Of a stretch of DNA of 5,450 bases, positions 1 to 5,450 are shown in pieces (the first letter of the stretch is position 1; every line of letters starts with the position of its first letter). Source of the DNA: Verrucomicrobiota bacterium (GTDB taxonomy: Bacteria > Verrucomicrobiota > Verrucomicrobiia > Chthoniobacterales > UBA10450); contig QHQV01000058.1 in the NCBI GenBank assembly GCA_003219945.1, positions 1 to 5,450 of the forward strand, in the 5' to 3' direction. A program made the position numbers and the translations under genes. The notes below the pieces were generated by a model that searched no databases, was not told the origin of the DNA, and saw nothing but the letters and a program-made list of their open reading frames with translations.

Positions 1-3000
1 TCCGGTTATACCGCGCTGGCCGATACAATTGATCCAGAGCGTGCGCGCGACCTTTTGAATGACTGCTTCGAACATCTCGTTCCGATGGTCGAGAAGTACG
101 GAGGGACGATTGACAAGTTCGTGGGCGACGAAATTGTGGCGCTCTTTGGCGCGCCGGTAGCGCATGAAAACGACGCCGAACGCGCCTGCGCCGCTGCGCT
201 CGAAATGATGGCAGCGCTGGCCGATTTCAATCAGAGGAAGAAAGCAGACCTCGGTTTACATTTTGGAATCAACACGGGCCATGTGGTAGCGGGCGATGTT
301 GGGACTAGTTACCGTCATGACTATTCCGTGATGGGGCACGCCGTGAATCTAGCGGCACGCCTGGAGGATGCGTCGTCGCGTGGCGAGATATTTGTGGGCA
401 CACAAACCCAGCGCATGGCGGCGCCGTTTTTCGAGTTCGAGGAGATGACGCTCGAAGTGAAAGGAACTTCCGCACCGGTGACGGCGTTTCGGCTCCTGCG
501 TGCGCGAGAGAGCATCGGCTCCGCGCGCGGGCTCAGCGGACGTTTCTCGCCGCTCGTGGGACGTGAGCGCGAACTAGGCGCGCTGCAAAATCTGCTCGCA
601 GATTTGCAAAGAAGGTGCGGTGCCGTCGCTGCGCTCTTTGGCGAAGCCGGAATTGGCAAGAGCCGGCTTACCGCGGAACTGCGGGCGCGCGCTGGCGAAT
701 TGAAATGGTACGAAGGGCGCAGCCTTTCGCATACCAGAGGGATGAGTTACTGGCTCGGGCGCGACATTGTACGGAACTTGTTAGGCATCGGCGCGATGGA
801 AAGCTCGTCCGTTGGACTCAAGAAGCTGCGAGAAACTCTCGAGGAAGTAATTGGTGAAAAAGGATTGCGCTTCCATCCTTTCCTGGCGCGTTTTCTCGAG
901 TTACCGTTGGATGAACACGCGGAAGCTACCCTGCTGGGGCTCACACCTGAGGCGTTACACCGCGAAACGTTTGAAGCAGTTGCAGCTTTCGTTCTTGCCC
1001 TGGCTGTAATTCAGCCGCTCGTCATCGTCTGTGAAGACCTGCATTGGGCAGATCCCTCTTCCTTACAATTAGTGGAGAAGCTGCTTCCGTTAACCGCGAG
1101 CGCCCCACTGCTCTTGTTACTTGTTCTACGACGCGATGACGATATCGCGAATGCTTTTCTGCAGCGCATTGCTAGGCAGTTCGGCGATCGCTTCCAGCAA
1201 GTAAATCTTGAACCGCTTTCTTCGGCGGCAAGCCAGCGTCTCCTTCAGAATTTGCTCAAGGTCGGAGAACTCCCCGCGGGACTGGCGCGGTTAATCCTCA
1301 GTAAAACCGAGGGGAATGCATTCTTCCTCGAGGAGGTTTTGCGATCTTTGATCGACGAGGGCGTGATCAAGTTTTGCGATGGTAAGGCGAAATTTTGCCA
1401 GGAGGTCCAGACCGTAAATGTGCCCGACACCGTACACGGAGTGCTCGCCTCCAGAATCGATCGATTACCTGCCGCAGAAAAGAACGTGCTGCAAACGGCC
1501 GCAGTGTTGGGTCGGGTTTTCGACGAAAAGTTACTCGTTAGTGTCGTGACGAGAGAGACGGGTCGAAACGGCCTGCGCGATTCTCTCGAAGATCTCGTTT
1601 CGCGCGAATTCCTCCGTCATCACACGGTAGAAGGAGAGCCGGATGATTTCCATCGGAATGCCTACATTTTCAAGCATGCGCTTACCCACGAAGTTTCCTA
1701 CCAGAGCCTTTTGCTGGCACGAAGAAAAGATCTGCATCGACGCGCCGCCGAAGCGATCGAAGAACTCTGGAAGCCGAAGCTCGATGAACAGGCAGCCGCT
1801 TTAGGCCAGCATTTTGCCAAAGCTGAGCTGCCGATAAAGGCTGTCGAATACCTCAAGCGTGCAGGAGATCGTGCGGCTTCGAGTTATGCTAATGAAGAGG
1901 CGATAGGTTTTTATCGGCAAGCGCTCGAACAGATTAAGCTTGCGGGCGAGCGCGACGATAGTGGCAGTTTTAGGATTGGTGCCGGCGAGCTACGGGAACG
2001 TGCGGGCGATCTCTTGCAACTTATCGGCAAGCAAGAAGAAGCGCGCGATAGTTATGCGTCTGCTCTGGCCGAGAGAGAAAACGAAGAACTGGCCAAGGTC
2101 CGAGTTTCCACCGCGCGGCTATATAGAAAGATCGCCAAGACACATGAGACGCAGCACAACTGTGATGAGGCATTGCGCCAATACGATCGGGCCGAGGTGA
2201 CATTGGGGGCATCGAACAAATTTTCTTCGGCGGATTGGGCAGAGTTAATCGAAACGCGCCTCGGCCGTATTTGGGCCCATTACTTCAACCAGGCGCTGGA
2301 GAAAATGGTAAGCGAACTAGACGAACTTCGGGGCGCAGTCGAACTGCACGGCACATCACGCCAGCGCGCCGATTTCCTGCATCATGAAGTGCTGACGCGG
2401 TTTCGCCGGGAGCGATTCGTTGTTTCCGACGAAACTCTCGCGCTCGCTCTGCGAGGCTTAGAGCTTCGACAGCAGGATGGCGACATCTTATCGCTTGGCC
2501 ATTCTCATTTTTCTACCGGCCTGGCGCGCATTTGTCGCTTTGAACCTAACGAAGCGAAAACGCAATTACAGGCTGCATTGATCGCTGCCGAGCGCACGGG
2601 CGATCTGATACTTCTCTCTCGCAGCTTGAATTACCTCGTGATGGTCGAACGTGTTCGTCAGAATGCAAACGCCGCGGGCCGCGCCGTAAAGCGATTGCTT
2701 CCACTGGTGACGCGCGAAAAGATGACCGATTACATCGGAGTTGCCAGGGCAACGCTGGGCTGGATCGCCTGGTGCGCGGGGGATGAAACGACAGCAGGCG
2801 CGGAAGCAAAGGCAGCTCTTGAAGTCTGGGCGGAAGGAGTTCCGTATCCGTTCAAATGGACGGCGCTCTGGCCGCTGATCGCGATCGCCATCGAATGCAA
2901 AGACGTTTCCGCCGCAGCGAAATATTCGCAACAACTGCTGGATCCGCCACAGCAACAGTTACCGCCCGAGCTGGCCGCGCGCGTTGCGGAAATAATTAAG

Positions 3001-3084
3001 GCTCACAAGTCGGCGCAAGAGAAGGAGGCGCTCGAGATTGCCGGTCACGCGGTTCAGCTCGCGCGCAAACTTAAATACCTTTGA
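1..3084 (+). CDS. Adenylate/guanylate cyclase domain + AAA ATPase + TPR-like protein (5' end outside window)
   Basis: Probable class III nucleotidyl cyclase fused to a STAND-like ATPase, making cAMP or cGMP in the cytoplasm. The frame is open from base 1 (1027 codons). The first codons read SGYTALAD, the usual continuation of the first metal-binding motif, so the true start and first catalytic Asp lie upstream; the TTG at 55 is not the start. Counting from base 1, the cyclase domain covers about residues 1-170: DKFVGDE holds the base-contacting Lys39 and metal Asp43, and NLAAR holds Asn116 and Arg120. PLVGRERE (about 184-191) opens the ATPase, with Walker A GEAGIGKS (214-221) and Walker B VIVCEDLHWAD (about 341-351). 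FKHALTHEVSYQSLL (about 557-571) is a hallmark of this family. The rest, to residue 1027, is helical and TPR-like, presumably a protein-binding sensor. No membrane segment is evident. The domain order is typical of this family; the nucleotide made and the input signal are unknown. An NmrA-like reductase follows within 10 bases or overlaps its end. Confidence 0.95.
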   Translation, partial: SGYTALADTIDPERARDLLNDCFEHLVPMVEKYGGTIDKFVGDEIVALFGAPVAHENDAERACAAALEMMAALADFNQRKKADLGLHFGINTGHVVAGDVGTSYRHDYSVMGHAVNLAARLEDASSRGEIFVGTQTQRMAAPFFEFEEMTLEVKGTSAPVTAFRLLRARESIGSARGLSGRFSPLVGRERELGALQNLLADLQRRCGAVAALFGEAGIGKSRLTAELRARAGELKWYEGRSLSHTRGMSYWLGRDIVRNLLGIGAMESSSVGLKKLRETLEEVIGEKGLRFHPFLARFLELPLDEHAEATLLGLTPEALHRETFEAVAAFVLALAVIQPLVIVCEDLHWADPSSLQLVEKLLPLTASAPLLLLLVLRRDDDIANAFLQRIARQFGDRFQQVNLEPLSSAASQRLLQNLLKVGELPAGLARLILSKTEGNAFFLEEVLRSLIDEGVIKFCDGKAKFCQEVQTVNVPDTVHGVLASRIDRLPAAEKNVLQTAAVLGRVFDEKLLVSVVTRETGRNGLRDSLEDLVSREFLRHHTVEGEPDDFHRNAYIFKHALTHEVSYQSLLLARRKDLHRRAAEAIEELWKPKLDEQAAALGQHFAKAELPIKAVEYLKRAGDRAASSYANEEAIGFYRQALEQIKLAGERDDSGSFRIGAGELRERAGDLLQLIGKQEEARDSYASALAERENEELAKVRVSTARLYRKIAKTHETQHNCDEALRQYDRAEVTLGASNKFSSADWAELIETRLGRIWAHYFNQALEKMVSELDELRGAVELHGTSRQRADFLHHEVLTRFRRERFVVSDETLALALRGLELRQQDGDILSLGHSHFSTGLARICRFEPNEAKTQLQAALIAAERTGDLILLSRSLNYLVMVERVRQNANAAGRAVKRLLPLVTREKMTDYIGVARATLGWIAWCAGDETTAGAEAKAALEVWAEGVPYPFKWTALWPLIAIAIECKDVSAAAKYSQQLLDPPQQQLPPELAARVAEIIKAHKSAQEKEALEIAGHAVQLARKLKYL
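3022..3028 (+). promoter_or_regulatory. Candidate Shine-Dalgarno for an upstream TTG start of the reductase
   Basis: AAGGAGG lies inside the 3' end of the cyclase gene, 9 bases before a TTG at 3038 that is in frame with the reductase. It also encodes Lys-Glu of the cyclase, so it may be chance. It matters because the GTG at 3092, favoured by protein homology, has no comparable site before it. Confidence 0.4.
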
Positions 3085-3091
3085 GTTTACC

Positions 3092-3964
3092 GTGATCTTG
3101 GTTGTTGGAGCTACCGGTTACCTCGGCGGAATAATTACCCGCAGTTTGCTTCAGCAAAGCCATGCGGTTCGCATCATCCTCCGCCCGAATTCAAACCATT
3201 CAGACCTGATTGGATTAGGAGCTAAGGCCGCGCACGCAGATCTAAAGGATCCAGATTCGCTGCCCGCCGCATGCAAAGAAATCGATGTCGTCATTACCAC
3301 GGCAAATTCTGCACGGCGGGGCGGCTCGGATACCGTGTCCGCGGTCGATCTCAACGGGAACCGCAATCTGATCAACGCCGCGCGCGAGGCCGGTGTACGA
3401 CAATTCATTTTCATCTCCGCCTACGAAGCCGACCTCTCGCATCCTGTTCCATTCCTTCAGGCCAAAGCGCAAACTGAGGATACGCTCCGCGCGAGCGGTC
3501 TCTATTACACGATCTTGGCGCCGCACGTTTTCATGGATGTGTGGATCCCGATGGTCGTAGGAAACGCGCTTCAGGAAAATCGCCCCGTTTTCTTGATCGG
3601 AAGCGGCGAACGCAAGCATTCATTTATTGCTGCGGCCGACGTGGCAGCATTCGCTGTCGCGGCCCTCAATAACGCGACTGCGTTGAACGGAAAAATTTCG
3701 TTAGGCGGTCCGGAGCCGCTTTCCTGGGGGGACATCATCTCGATTATGGAAGCTCGGCTGGGCAGGTCGATCCCGATTAAGAGGCTTCCGGTAGGCCAAG
3801 CGTTTACGCACCTACCGGACCTCGTCACCGGACTCCTGACTGGGATGGAAATGCGCGATGTAAGGATTGAGATGGAACAGACCGCAGGCGAATTCGGGGT
3901 AATGCAAACGACTTTGGAGCAATATATCGCGCATGCCTACGGGGGGGATTGGCCTAACGAGTAA
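3092..3964 (+). CDS. NmrA-like atypical SDR, NAD(P)-binding protein
   Basis: Probable NAD(P)H-binding oxidoreductase or redox-sensing protein of the NmrA-like atypical short-chain dehydrogenase group, soluble and 290 residues long, a normal length. From the GTG start, the first strand ILVVGATGYLGG carries the GxxGxxG dinucleotide motif (Gly6, Gly9, Gly12). Arg31 after the second strand suggests a preference for NADP. FIFISAYEAD (105-114) and a following AK pair (124-125) replace the classical SDR Tyr-x-x-x-Lys. LYYTILAPHVFMDVW (137-151) and the GSGERKHSFIAAADVAAF segment are typical of NmrA/TMR-like proteins. The missing classical catalytic pair leaves open whether it is an enzyme or a regulator. 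GTG 3092 puts the first beta strand at the N-terminus, as in the family, 7 bases after the cyclase stop. TTG 3038 would add 18 residues and has a better ribosome-binding site. Tight spacing suggests co-transcription with the cyclase. The substrate is unknown. Confidence 0.9.
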   Translation: MILVVGATGYLGGIITRSLLQQSHAVRIILRPNSNHSDLIGLGAKAAHADLKDPDSLPAACKEIDVVITTANSARRGGSDTVSAVDLNGNRNLINAAREAGVRQFIFISAYEADLSHPVPFLQAKAQTEDTLRASGLYYTILAPHVFMDVWIPMVVGNALQENRPVFLIGSGERKHSFIAAADVAAFAVAALNNATALNGKISLGGPEPLSWGDIISIMEARLGRSIPIKRLPVGQAFTHLPDLVTGLLTGMEMRDVRIEMEQTAGEFGVMQTTLEQYIAHAYGGDWPNE

Positions 3965-4042
3965 AGTCATGTGAGACTCCTCTGGATGAATTTCGGACTC
4001 GCTTGGATGTCGATCTGACGAGTCCGCAGCTAGAAACGAAAC

Positions 4043-4388
4043 CTAACGCAGGAGCCGCTCCGGCTCCTCGTAACCTCCGCGATGCAAATGAATCCACGGT
4101 TTATCGTGTTTGGCTGCAAGTTCGGCTGTTTTCTTCGACCCGCCAGTGATGTTCGGCGAAATCGTGAAGATGGCGGTCCCATCTGAGTTCCGTACATTTT
4201 TCTCGGTGCGCTGCGGATAATTTTTCGTTGAGGTTTCCTTCAACTGATACCGCTGATCGATTGTGCCCTTTCCCAAAGCCGACCTTTAGGACACCAGCCG
4301 CCGTGAGGGAATTTCGTGCAAGATTGCAAAGTCCAATGCTGCACAATGCGCGTCCGTTTGGCCGCCGTTGATGATTTTTTTAAAGCAC
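4043..4388 (-). pseudogene. Decayed putative molybdenum carrier protein (SLOG/YpsA-related)
   Basis: Relic of the family named putative molybdenum carrier (pMoCo), a Rossmann-like SLOG protein; the biochemical role of the family is uncertain. Read on the minus strand in stitched frames, it gives KKIINGGQTDAHCAALDFAI (4381-4322), then HGGWCPKGRLWE (4305-4270, another frame), then GTIDQRYQLKET and DGTAIFTISPNITGGSKKT back in the first frame, ending GGYEEPERLLR at a TAG (4045-4043). These blocks follow the family order closely. Lesions: an extra base after the likely start GTG CTT (4388-4383), one extra C near 4307-4309, one base lost near 4268-4269, and a glycine-rich loop that reads GGQTDAHC where the family has GGQTGADR. 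The family normally continues some 30 or more residues past RLLR; a faint echo (SESEIH, about 4002-3986) may be that tail. The order is clear and the frame broken, so a pseudogene is much likelier than a working gene. Confidence 0.8.
4050..4068. repeat. Perfect 8-bp inverted repeat (hairpin)
   Basis: AGGAGCCG and CGGCTCCT are separated by CTC, giving a strong GC-rich stem with a 3-base loop. It lies 85 bases past the reductase stop and inside the tail of the molybdenum-carrier relic, where it encodes EEPERLL. No T-run follows on either strand, so a standard rho-independent terminator is not supported. It could still act as a 3' end-stabilising structure for the cyclase-reductase transcript. 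Confidence 0.5.
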
Positions 4389-4584
4389 GCGGTCGCCCTC
4401 CTTCGCTGCCTTATTTAGCGCACTGAAAATCGCTGCTTCAAGTTCCAGAAAAGCCGCCAGCTTTTCCTCCGCACGCACAACCAAACGCTTCCGTCGTCGC
4501 GATGTGCGTCAGCAAATCCAGATCGTTCGCTTGTTGGAATTAAAAGCACCGAACGTAACGACCGTAAAAATCTTTGTCTAATTG
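4380..4584 (-). pseudogene. Broken 3' end of an unrecognised gene
   Basis: I do not recognise the family. Stitched minus-strand reading gives QLDKDFYGRYVRCF (4584-4543), an in-frame TAA (4542-4540), FQQANDLDLLTHIATTEA (4539-4486), then after one extra T at 4485 LVVRAEEKLAAFLELEAAI (4484-4428) and a tail ending KEGDRVL before TAA (4382-4380). The last stretch is strongly amphipathic-helical and natural in composition. The stop overlaps the likely GTG start of the molybdenum-carrier relic (4388-4386), and that gene's ribosome-binding site lies inside this one, as in a translationally coupled operon. This arrangement is the main argument that it was a real gene. Nothing further upstream on this strand could be assigned, and the 5' end is not recoverable by eye. 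Chance coding-like sequence remains possible. Confidence 0.4.
4397..4403 (-). promoter_or_regulatory. Ribosome-binding site of the molybdenum-carrier relic
   Basis: AAGGAGG on the minus strand sits 8 bases before GTG 4388-4386. With one T removed, GTG CTT AAA AAA ATC ATC reads MLKKII, the N-terminus expected for the family. A near-ideal site at the right distance supports this as the ancestral start, now separated from the reading frame by the extra base. Confidence 0.6.
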
Positions 4585-4660
4585 CGGGCCTTTTGCCTCG
4601 CGCGCGTGGGATTGTCTCAAGGGTGCCGAGCCGAGAATAGCTGGACCGTCATTATTGTGC

Positions 4661-4759
4661 CGTATTGGCCCGGTTGCATTTTTCATGAAACCGTTCGGCG
4701 ACGAAAAATTCATCGCAGCCGTGCGTGACGCTTTGAATCAGAGCCTAAGCCGTAAATAA
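4661..4759 (+). pseudogene. C-terminal remnant of a response-regulator receiver domain
   Basis: RIGPVAFFMKPFGDEKF followed by IAAVRDALNQSLSRK and a TAA matches the end of a CheY-like receiver domain: strand 5 with the conserved Lys of the KPF motif (4688-4690) and the last helix. About 33 codons remain of a normal 120. The phosphorylated Asp and acidic pocket are absent, so it cannot work as a receiver. The frame is open back to a TTG at 4574, and PRIAGPSLL just before the match could be a battered strand 4 with part of the loop deleted, but this is weak. No start codon with a ribosome-binding site is seen. It sits 170 bases before a PAS sensor gene on the same strand, so it may be the former partner regulator of that sensor. 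A functional tiny protein cannot be excluded but is unlikely. Confidence 0.65.
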
Positions 4760-4872
4760 CAGGCAAGAACTCGAGCAAAAGTGGCTCAACTAATCTAAGG
4801 GGTGAAAAGGACTCGAGGTTGGCTGGGCCTGTCGGTTTTTACTTCCATCTTCCCCAGTTTGGTTGTACGATT

Positions 4873-4892
4873 TAAGCGTATTGCGACGCTTA
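4873..4892. repeat. Inverted repeat 1 upstream of the PAS gene
   Basis: TAAGCGT (4873-4879) and ACGCTTA (4886-4892) form a perfect 7-bp stem around ATTGCG. It could be an operator for a dimeric regulator or an RNA hairpin in the leader of the PAS gene, starting 57 bases before the ATG. Its right arm shares bases 4886-4890 with the left arm of inverted repeat 2, so the two hairpins cannot form at once. Confidence 0.55.
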
Positions 4893-4916
4893 GTGCTGAG
4901 CGTGCCGCAGCGTCGC
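4883..4916. repeat. Inverted repeat 2 upstream of the PAS gene
   Basis: GCGACGCT (4883-4890) and AGCGTCGC (4909-4916) form a perfect 8-bp stem with an 18-base loop. The right arm ends 13 bases before the ATG, so as RNA it would cover the translation-start region. It competes with inverted repeat 1. The core AGCGT occurs three times in direct orientation (4875, 4899, 4909) and once inverted (4886). Confidence 0.55.
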
Positions 4917-4929
4917 GTTACCTGACGCG

Positions 4930-5450
4930 ATGAAAAACGACGGCGTTTCTGCAAACATCGCGGATAACGATCACCGTGCGATGAGCGGCGTGTCTGAGCA
5001 TAGCGTCACCGAACTGGCGACGGCGCTTGCGATGATGCATGCCGCGCTCGAGTCCACCACGGATGCCATCCTCGTCATTGACGAGGCAAATTACGTCAGG
5101 GAATTCAACGAGAAGTACGTCAAGTTTTGGGGAATTCCGCCTCACATGATGATATCGGCTCATGCTAGCGAGCTGTGGAATTACGTTAGCCCGCAGTTGA
5201 AAGACTCAGCCGGATATCTGGCGCGGGTCCAAGAAATTATCGCCTCGGCCGCACCTGAGACTTTCGATGTCTTGCAGTTGAAGGACGGACGCGTTTTCGA
5301 GCAGAATTCGGCAATTCAACTGATCAAGCAACGAAATGTTGGCCGTGTATGGAGCTTCCGCGACATCACGCAACGCAAGCGTGCGCAGGACGCGCTGGCG
5401 AACGAAAAAAGAGTGTTGCAGGAAATCGCGTCCGGCGCGCCGCTTGCGGC
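4930..5450 (+). CDS. PAS-domain sensor protein, probably PAS-GAF (3' end outside window)
   Basis: N-terminal 173 residues of a multidomain signal sensor, open at the right edge. After a polar leader of about 35 residues with no signal peptide or membrane helix comes a PAS domain (about 38-146): STTDAILVIDEANYVREFNE is the typical PAS opening and GRVWSFRDITQRKRA the typical closing strand and linker. The helix QDALANEKRVLQEIASGAPLA leads into what usually begins a GAF domain. The output domain is beyond the window: a histidine kinase, diguanylate cyclase or phosphodiesterase are all possible. No ligand can be assigned to the PAS domain. ATG 4930 is the only in-frame start after stops at 4873, 4888 and 4894 that precedes the whole protein; an ATG at 4981 would remove 17 residues without touching PAS. 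No Shine-Dalgarno is seen. A receiver relic upstream suggests a two-component setting. Overlapping inverted repeats just ahead may regulate it. Confidence 0.85.
   Translation, partial: MKNDGVSANIADNDHRAMSGVSEHSVTELATALAMMHAALESTTDAILVIDEANYVREFNEKYVKFWGIPPHMMISAHASELWNYVSPQLKDSAGYLARVQEIIASAAPETFDVLQLKDGRVFEQNSAIQLIKQRNVGRVWSFRDITQRKRAQDALANEKRVLQEIASGAPLA

Larger units (their letters stand above)
4760..4929. other. Non-coding gap before the PAS sensor gene
   Basis: No coding frame could be supported here. The left part has the 7-base word ACTCGAG twice, at 4769 and 4811, 42 bases apart. The right part carries the overlapping inverted repeats described separately. I could not find a convincing -35/-10 promoter pair, and there is no Shine-Dalgarno sequence immediately before the ATG at 4930. 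Confidence 0.6.

Noticed and set aside
55..57. TTG as the start of the cyclase gene
   Set aside because: The frame is open to base 1 and the upstream codons SGYTALAD match the conserved cyclase core, so the gene begins outside the window.
2546..2955. Overlapping minus-strand frames of 87 and 129 codons
   Set aside because: They are antisense to the TPR-like part of the cyclase gene and have the Arg/Cys-rich composition of shadow frames.
4050..4068. Rho-independent terminator after the reductase
   Set aside because: The stem is strong, but no T-run follows on either strand, and the sequence is explained by the EEPERLL codons of the molybdenum-carrier relic.
4101..4346. 81-codon minus-strand frame as a separate gene
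   Set aside because: It lies out of frame across the molybdenum-carrier relic and shows no family features for most of its length.
4574..4660. Start and first half of a complete small receiver-like protein
   Set aside because: This stretch shows no phosphorylation-site Asp or acidic pocket, the similarity is too weak, and no ribosome-binding site precedes the TTG.
4819..4841. Terminator ending in the T-run near 4836-4840
   Set aside because: The bases before the T-run form at most a 3-bp stem, too weak to support the call.
4918..5163. 81-codon minus-strand frame opposite the PAS gene
   Set aside because: Rich in Arg and His, no recognisable motif, and antisense to a clear PAS domain.
1..5450. 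CRISPR array, tRNA, rRNA or insertion sequence
   Set aside because: No regularly spaced repeats, cloverleaf-like sequence, ribosomal RNA or transposase motifs with terminal repeats were found by eye.

Overview
The window looks like a piece of a bacterial chromosome with moderately high GC and long signalling proteins, of a kind common in soil bacteria. Verrucomicrobiota, Acidobacteriota or Proteobacteria would all fit. No marker gene is present, so the lineage is only a guess.

Layout. (1) Bases 1-3084 (+): nearly all of a large signalling protein, open at the left edge. It has a class III nucleotidyl cyclase domain, an AAA/STAND-type ATPase and a long helical TPR-like tail. (2) Bases 3092-3964 (+), or from 3038 if an upstream TTG is used: an intact NmrA-like atypical short-chain dehydrogenase/reductase, close behind the cyclase and probably co-transcribed with it. 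(3) Bases 3965-4929: about 1 kb with no intact gene but at least two, probably three, gene relics. On the minus strand lies a frameshifted putative molybdenum carrier protein (SLOG/YpsA-related). Overlapping its start is the broken 3' end of an unrecognised gene. On the plus strand lies the last third of a response-regulator receiver domain. (4) Bases 4930-5450 (+): the N-terminus of a PAS-domain sensor that appears to run into a GAF domain and leaves the window at the right edge. Two overlapping, mutually exclusive inverted repeats sit just before its start.

How it fits together. The intact genes are sensory or redox proteins. The cyclase would make a cyclic nucleotide under control of its ATPase/TPR part. 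The reductase may act in the same transcription unit, but no shared pathway can be read from the sequence. The receiver relic just before the PAS sensor suggests a former two-component pair that lost its regulator. I see no convincing new biological system. The points most worth a second look are the relic-filled kilobase, the overlapping hairpins before the PAS gene and the start-site ambiguity of the reductase.
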